DNA of 64,000 nucleotides from positions 62,001 to 126,000 of the forward strand of contig NZ_LYPB01000074.1 in NCBI RefSeq assembly GCF_001653565.1. The letters run 5' to 3'. The first letter of the stretch is position 1. Each line of letters opens with the position of its first letter. Positions 60,099 to 64,000 of this stretch are shown here, one piece after another. Origin of the DNA: Paenibacillus oryzisoli. GTDB lineage: Bacteria; Bacillota; Bacilli; Paenibacillales; NBRC-103111. A program made the translations under genes and the position numbers. The notes beneath the pieces were generated by a model that worked only from the letters and a program-made list of their open reading frames with translations, had not been told where the DNA came from and searched no databases.

Positions 60099-61043
60099 CT
60101 AGGTGGCATCCATCTGTTCCAGCCATCTCAAAATCGTTTGATTTGTTTCCTGCGGCTTTTCCTCCTGGATCCAGTGACCGCAATCCAGATTGACCACTTC
60201 CACATTGGGCACGAACTTTGTAAGGTTTTCGGACTTCGCAACCACATCCCGGTCGCCGTAGATCATGAGGGTCGGCTGTTGGATGATCGGGTTCGCTTTC
60301 GCCAATAAACGCCAGTTGCGGTCAAGATTCCTGTACCAATTTATGCTGCCTGTGAACCCTGATGTTTCAAAAGCGGAGACGTAAACGGCCAGTTCGTTTT
60401 CGCTCATTACGGGCTCACCGAGCGGCGCTTCTGCTCTGGCGAGGTTGATTAACGCCATTCCTGGCTCAGGTGCTCTGAGAGGTTCGTTCTTCCGGTAAAG
60501 GTTACGAAGAAACCTGTATGTATTGTCTTCAAATACCGCGTCCGCGACACCTGGCTGTCGATTGAAGTGGACGAAATAAAAATCGCCGCCAAGTATTTCT
60601 TCCATGAACTCGATCCAAGGTTTTTCTCCGCGCTCTTGGTAAGGCAAGCTCAGATTTATCACTTTGTTGACGCGGTTTGGATGCAACAAGGTCAGTCCCC
60701 AAACGACCATCGCCCCCCAATCATGACCGACAAAGGTGGCGTCCTCGTATCCATAGTGATCGAGAAGGGCGACGAGATCGCCCGACAAGTGTTCAATGTC
60801 ATAATCCGTCACCTCGGTCGGGCGGGACGAGTTGCCGTAACCCCGCTGGTTTGGGACGATGACATGGTAGCCCGCTGCGGCCAGTGCATCCATCTGATGG
60901 CGCCAAGAAAAGGCATGCTCTGGCCAGCCGTGGCAGAGTACAATGGGTTTTCCTGCGTTTTTTCGGCCTGCTTCGAAAACTTCGAGTTCCACACCGTTGA
61001 CTGAAATAGTGGTGGGCTTGGGAAAATCGGTTGTATTAAACAT
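60099..61043 (-). CDS. Alpha/beta hydrolase, epoxide-hydrolase-like
   Basis: 314 residues from MFNTTDFPKPTTISVNGVEL (AAGGAGG upstream); the long upstream frame has no support. 'VLCHGWPEHAFSW' (HGxP oxyanion motif), nucleophile elbow 'FVGHDWGAMV' (Asp), 'MIYGDRDVV' and C-terminal 'LDCGHWIQEEKP' (His). Asp as nucleophile with HGxP is the signature of soluble epoxide hydrolases. Probably regulated by the divergent WYL regulator via the palindrome in the 100-bp gap. Confidence 0.88.
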   Translation of the reverse strand: MFNTTDFPKPTTISVNGVELEVFEAGRKNAGKPIVLCHGWPEHAFSWRHQMDALAAAGYHVIVPNQRGYGNSSRPTEVTDYDIEHLSGDLVALLDHYGYEDATFVGHDWGAMVVWGLTLLHPNRVNKVINLSLPYQERGEKPWIEFMEEILGGDFYFVHFNRQPGVADAVFEDNTYRFLRNLYRKNEPLRAPEPGMALINLARAEAPLGEPVMSENELAVYVSAFETSGFTGSINWYRNLDRNWRLLAKANPIIQQPTLMIYGDRDVVAKSENLTKFVPNVEVVNLDCGHWIQEEKPQETNQTILRWLEQMDAT

Positions 61044-61069
61044 TGAATCAAAACCTCCTTCTTGTGATA

Positions 61070-61113
61070 CATGTAGTATAATGGATAAAAGGTGACACCT
61101 TAGTGTCACCTTT
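61070..61113. promoter_or_regulatory. Divergent promoter with palindromic WYL operator
   Basis: AAAGGTGACAC-CTTA-GTGTCACCTTT (61088-61113) is a perfect 11-bp inverted repeat. A TATAAT (61077-61082) lies just before it. It sits between the epoxide-hydrolase-like gene and the WYL regulator. Confidence 0.75.
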
Positions 61114-61143
61114 CTGAAATCATGTAAAAAAAAGAGGACAATT

Positions 61144-62058
61144 ATGGACAAAGTGGAGAGACTTATTTCGATTATCATGATATTGCTGAAAAAAGAGGTT
61201 GTTTCTACAAAGGAATTCACGCAACTATTCAATGTTTCCAAGAGAACGATCCTTCGCGATATGGAAACATTGAGCTTATCGAACATCCCGATCTACTCTG
61301 TCAATGGGGTCAAAGGCGGCTACGGCATAATGGATGAATACAAGGTTGATAACCGCCTTTTAAGCAGCTCCGATTTACAGAATATATTAACTGCGCTCGG
61401 CGGATTGGAACAACTCCTCCTTACTGAAGATGTGGAAAGAACAATAAAAAAAATAGAGGCAATGGTTAGTCCATTGTCTCTGAATCGTTCCATTCAACTG
61501 TCATTTTATGATTGGGAGGGTCGGTCCGAGATTCTTGAAACCTTAAAGACATGTCAAGAATCCATATCCAAGAAAAGGCTGGTTTCGTTTGATTATACAG
61601 ATAAAGACGGGGCTGTAACGAATAGAATGGTCGAGCCCTATGAACTGCATTTTAGCGAATCGAGTTGGTACTTGAAAGGATTCTGTTTACATCGACAGGG
61701 ATATCGAACATTCAAGTTAGCCCGAATCGATCATATTACCATGGATGAACGCGCGTTTCACCATAGAGACGACTGGTCAGAGCAAGGTCGCGTTGCAAGT
61801 TATCTACCGCAATTCGTCACCATTAAGGCATGGATATCGCCTAGCATAAAAGATCAAATCATCGAAAGGTATGGTAGAAAAAGTATTGAAGACCAAGGTT
61901 CTGGACTTTTGTTAGCAACCATGTTTGTCCCTCAAAATTATATGGGATTTCAATTATTAGCAAGCTTCGGCACTCATCTAAAAGTTCTAGAGCCCAAAAC
62001 CTACGTTGAAGACTTTCGAAATTATTTATCCCAAATGATGCAGAACTATTCTGATTAA
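61144..62058 (+). CDS. WYL-domain regulator (YafY-type)
   Basis: 304 residues. DeoR-like HTH 'RLISIIMILLKKEVVSTKEFTQLFNVSKRTILRDMETLSLSNIPIYSVNGVKGGYGI', then WYL domain ('VSFDYTDKDGAVTNRMVEPYELHFSESSWYLKGFCLHRQGYRTFKLARID', WYLKGFC being the eponymous motif) and the WCX C-terminal extension. GAGG before ATG. Local regulator of the divergent epoxide-hydrolase-like gene. Confidence 0.88.
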   Translation: MDKVERLISIIMILLKKEVVSTKEFTQLFNVSKRTILRDMETLSLSNIPIYSVNGVKGGYGIMDEYKVDNRLLSSSDLQNILTALGGLEQLLLTEDVERTIKKIEAMVSPLSLNRSIQLSFYDWEGRSEILETLKTCQESISKKRLVSFDYTDKDGAVTNRMVEPYELHFSESSWYLKGFCLHRQGYRTFKLARIDHITMDERAFHHRDDWSEQGRVASYLPQFVTIKAWISPSIKDQIIERYGRKSIEDQGSGLLLATMFVPQNYMGFQLLASFGTHLKVLEPKTYVEDFRNYLSQMMQNYSD

Positions 62059-62264
62059 GGTCTCAGCTCGGCTTATATGACTGATTCTTATTAGCTGCCT
62101 TTTTGGAGTTATAGACACGCAGGAAGCACAAAGTCTAAGAGCAGCCTTTATGCTTCTTTTTCTGAATCTTACGCCTCTCACGATATGGTCAATTTGATCG
62201 ATTATCGTTTGTTCAAATTTTAGTGATACTTTTTGTGGGATGGTCCTTTCAAGTTTTACGATTC
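62059..62264. other. Intergenic gap between convergent WYL regulators
   Basis: About 200 bases. A minus-strand ORF continues through it from the end of the next gene but has no ribosome site and looks non-coding. No clean terminator is visible. Confidence 0.4.
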
Positions 62265-63233
62265 TTACTGCTTCTTCCATCGTGCTAAACGCTCTTCCAA
62301 CATCTCGCGCAGCTCATCAGGAATCCGCTCAAACTTGACCCCTTTTCCCAAAAACAAAAGCCAATCCGCGTAGTATGCCAGCACCTCAACATCGGTCACA
62401 TCAAGCTGAACATTGAAAACTCCGCTCGATTGAAACATCCCCGTAAAGGCCAAAATAATCCCCGGTGGGTGCATACGCTTAAAACGCTGAATTCCAGTCG
62501 CATCAAGCCTCACAACAAGATTGGACTCCCTTGCAACAAGCCGTTTTTTGCTTAGAATCTCTTCCTCTGACAACTTCATCTCCTGCTCAGAGATCGTCGA
62601 ATCTCGCAGCATCTCAACAGGTAAATAGCGAAACGCATCCGTATCAAAATCATAAATCTCGACCAGCCACTGAGCATTCGAGTTTAAAATATGCAGCAAA
62701 TAAACGTCCATCAACTGCGGCCAGCCAGGATTCCGTTCATACGTCACGCGCAAATGCCTATCTCGCACAGCAAGCGAAATCAGCTGGTTCAGCTCCGCAG
62801 GCGCCGCATCGTCGAGCTCCAACAGATTTGGGTTACCAGGATTCGTATTTTCGAAAAGCAAGATATGATTCAGCTCGATCAACTCATCTTGCTGGACTTG
62901 CGACGCGATGCCGATGAGTTTTTCAGTGATGGAGCGACGATTTTGAAGATAAGGCAGCTGCGAATTTTTCGAGGCGATAAAGCTTATGAACATTGCCTTC
63001 AGCTCATCTGGCGTGAAGCGCGCGGCGGGCAGATACTGATTTTGCAGGACATGGTAGCCACCCCCTCGCCCAAGCTCCGTCGTCAGCGGAAAACCCATTG
63101 CCTGAACCTCGTTAATGTCGCGGATCGCCGTCGCGCGGGAAATCTTGAACTCCCGCTGAATCTCGGCAATGGTGAAATGCGCGCGGTTATTGATGTACCG
63201 CATAATTAGGTTCACTCGTTCTGTTTTTTTCAT
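62265..63233 (-). CDS. WYL-domain regulator (YafY-type), intact paralogue of 27109-28072
   Basis: 322 residues. HTH 'RVNLIMRYINNRAHFTIAEIQREFKISRATAIRDINEVQAMGFPLTTELGRGGGYHVL', a WYL-like middle ('AQWLVEIYDFDTDAFRYLPVEMLRD') and C-terminal WCX ('LLFLGKGVKFERIPDELREMLEERLARWKKQ'). AAAGG lies very close to the ATG. Divergent from two GyrI-like genes; GTATCA..TGATAC dyads in the gap are likely its operators. The same gene type beside a GyrI-like gene is frameshifted at 27.1-28.1 kb. Confidence 0.88.
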   Translation of the reverse strand: MKKTERVNLIMRYINNRAHFTIAEIQREFKISRATAIRDINEVQAMGFPLTTELGRGGGYHVLQNQYLPAARFTPDELKAMFISFIASKNSQLPYLQNRRSITEKLIGIASQVQQDELIELNHILLFENTNPGNPNLLELDDAAPAELNQLISLAVRDRHLRVTYERNPGWPQLMDVYLLHILNSNAQWLVEIYDFDTDAFRYLPVEMLRDSTISEQEMKLSEEEILSKKRLVARESNLVVRLDATGIQRFKRMHPPGIILAFTGMFQSSGVFNVQLDVTDVEVLAYYADWLLFLGKGVKFERIPDELREMLEERLARWKKQ

Positions 63234-63242
63234 GCCTTTATT

Positions 63243-63315
63243 GTATCAAAAATGTAGCAAGCGCATCCGAAAAAAAGTATCATTTTTTGATACATTTAGC
63301 ATGTAGTATCAATCT
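63243..63315. promoter_or_regulatory. GTATCA/TGATAC operators in the WYL/GyrI-like gap
   Basis: GTATCATTTTTTGATAC (63276-63292) is an inverted repeat. Half-sites TGTATCA (63242-63248) and GTATCA (63305-63311) flank it. A degenerate match ATGTCAAAATATGATAC lies at 27077-27093 before the frameshifted paralogue. Confidence 0.7.
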
Positions 63316-63348
63316 TGTAAGAAATACATTCTCAAAGGAGAGAAAGCT

Positions 63349-63828
63349 ATGGCTAACTACGCTATCAAAACCATCTCAGACAACTACAAAATGACCGCTT
63401 TCGGTGTTTCTTTTGAAGACTTCAACGACTGGGCAGGCAATGCAGCAAGAACGGCAGCGAAAAAAGCCGAAATTACGGAAAACGGCAACCTTGCCGAACT
63501 GCTCGCGCTCGCTGAAGGGCAAGAATATCAAATCAACTACGTCATCGACGGTAAAGCTTGGCGCGGATTTGGCGTGATGGGCGAGTTCGATGTGGAAGGC
63601 GCGGTCGTCCTCGATTTCCTCGCTGGCGACTACATCGTTGTACCAGGCACAGGCGCAGATAAAGACCGCCTTGCCGACGAAATCACAGGCCATGTTTTCG
63701 GCGGCGCGCTGCAAGCAATCACAGACTACAAGTACGTTGGGCCTGGTAACTCCGTATTCGTCAAAGCAGCTGATAACGGTGAATACTACGGGGAAATGTG
63801 GCTTCGCGCAGTAAAAGTAGAAGGTTAA
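63349..63828 (+). CDS. GyrI-like effector-binding protein
   Basis: 159 residues. MANYAIKTISDNYKMTAFGVS opens a GyrI-like fold with a central 'FLAGDYIVVPGTGADKDRLADEITGHVFGGAL' (compare 'FPKGEYLIVKGEGNTADELSNKLTGVAFGQVL' in the protein at 26.0-26.5 kb) and the ending 'YYGEMWLRAVKV'. AAAGGAGAG before ATG. A small-molecule-binding protein whose expression is set by the divergent WYL regulator. Confidence 0.8.
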   Translation: MANYAIKTISDNYKMTAFGVSFEDFNDWAGNAARTAAKKAEITENGNLAELLALAEGQEYQINYVIDGKAWRGFGVMGEFDVEGAVVLDFLAGDYIVVPGTGADKDRLADEITGHVFGGALQAITDYKYVGPGNSVFVKAADNGEYYGEMWLRAVKVEG

Positions 63829-63885
63829 TTATTGTTGAATTTTGGTAGAATATAACTATAGGCGATTGGAAAAAGGAGCACTCAC

Positions 63886-64000
63886 ATGACAGATTACTCA
63901 CTTGAACACAAAAAATCATTTGAATTGACCGCTTATGGTTTTTCAATCCAGTCCAATTTCCAAGACATGCCGGCCATGCAGAAGGAAAAAGACGAGTTTT
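63886..64000 (+). CDS. GyrI-like effector-binding protein, N-terminal part only
   Basis: Starts MTDYSLEHKKSFELTAYGFS with AAAAAGGAG upstream and runs off the window after 38 codons. It aligns with the first residues of the 26.0-26.5 kb protein (MSTYTLEEKDSFIVLG...NKEKETFW against ...QKEKDEF). It lies 57 bp downstream of the first GyrI-like gene and is probably co-transcribed with it. Confidence 0.7.
   Translation, partial: MTDYSLEHKKSFELTAYGFSIQSNFQDMPAMQKEKDEF

Noticed and set aside
62026..62280. 84-residue minus-strand ORF overlapping the end of the WYL regulator
   Set aside because: Its ATG lies inside the last codons of that gene, there is no ribosome site, and its 3' part overlaps the end of the convergent regulator. 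The composition looks random.

Overview
The window looks like chromosomal DNA from a spore-forming, Gram-positive Paenibacillaceae bacterium (Paenibacillus or a close relative). The grounds are strong AGGAGG-type ribosome binding sites, long hairpin-plus-T-run terminators, an Lpl-type carbohydrate ABC transporter with a membrane-anchored AraC regulator, a large SLH surface protein, lipoprotein siderophore receptors, and very many small one-component regulators beside their target genes. This is inferred from gene content; no rRNA, tRNA, CRISPR array or intact mobile element was seen.

Layout. 1-2.3 kb: tail of a solute-binding protein, a 28-residue small protein, and a TetR/SDR pair with clear operators. 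2.4-4.9 kb: a ParM actin-like / ParR-like cassette with a winged-helix partner and an A/T-rich repeat upstream. 5-9.1 kb: a Fur-controlled ferric-siderophore uptake operon (binding protein, two permeases, ATPase). 9.2-15.6 kb: secreted dockerin/discoidin-like protein, HxlR/DoxX pair, CAP-domain protein, an unknown 153-residue protein and an aberrant YrzF-like kinase. 15.7-22.6 kb: LplABC-type sugar transporter, its regulator and a LamG protein. 22.9-28.1 kb: stand-alone trpB, MerR-SDR operon, second copy of the unknown protein, GyrI-like protein, DoxX and a frameshifted WYL regulator. 28.2-30.9 kb: Btr-like siderophore-sensing regulator and a second Fur-box siderophore receptor. 31.1-35.1 kb: histidine kinase, three NHLP-type precursor peptides ending in a conserved Trp, and an isoprenyl-synthase-like (ComQ-like) enzyme. 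35.3-42.8 kb: diguanylate cyclase, MerR/nitroreductase, flavin monooxygenase, TetR/MFS pair and a zone of decayed genes. 43-48.6 kb: a CarH-like B12-binding regulator divergent from an operon of PAS-MCP, EAL, DAK2-DegV fusion and DUF1295 membrane protein. 48.7-55.8 kb: SLH surface protein with five 321-bp repeats and a STAND/BTAD regulator. 56.2-64 kb: HxlR/pirin/DoxX, TetR/ketopantoate-reductase-like, epoxide-hydrolase-like/WYL, and WYL/GyrI-like gene pairs.

The most interesting locus is 31.1-35.1 kb. Three tandem NHLP-leader peptides end in ...TWT, ...SWS and ...SWN, and lie directly downstream of an enzyme with the two Asp-rich motifs of isoprenyl diphosphate synthases. This resembles ComQ/ComX, in which an isoprenyl-synthase-fold enzyme prenylates a near-C-terminal Trp, but with nitrile-hydratase-type leaders. 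The spacers keep decayed copies of the 3' ends of the flanking kinase and synthase genes, so the repeat arose by tandem duplication of the whole junction. The second most interesting locus is the CarH-like operon, which appears to join a B12 (possibly light) sensor to c-di-GMP breakdown, chemoreceptor-type signalling and fatty-acid/membrane chemistry.
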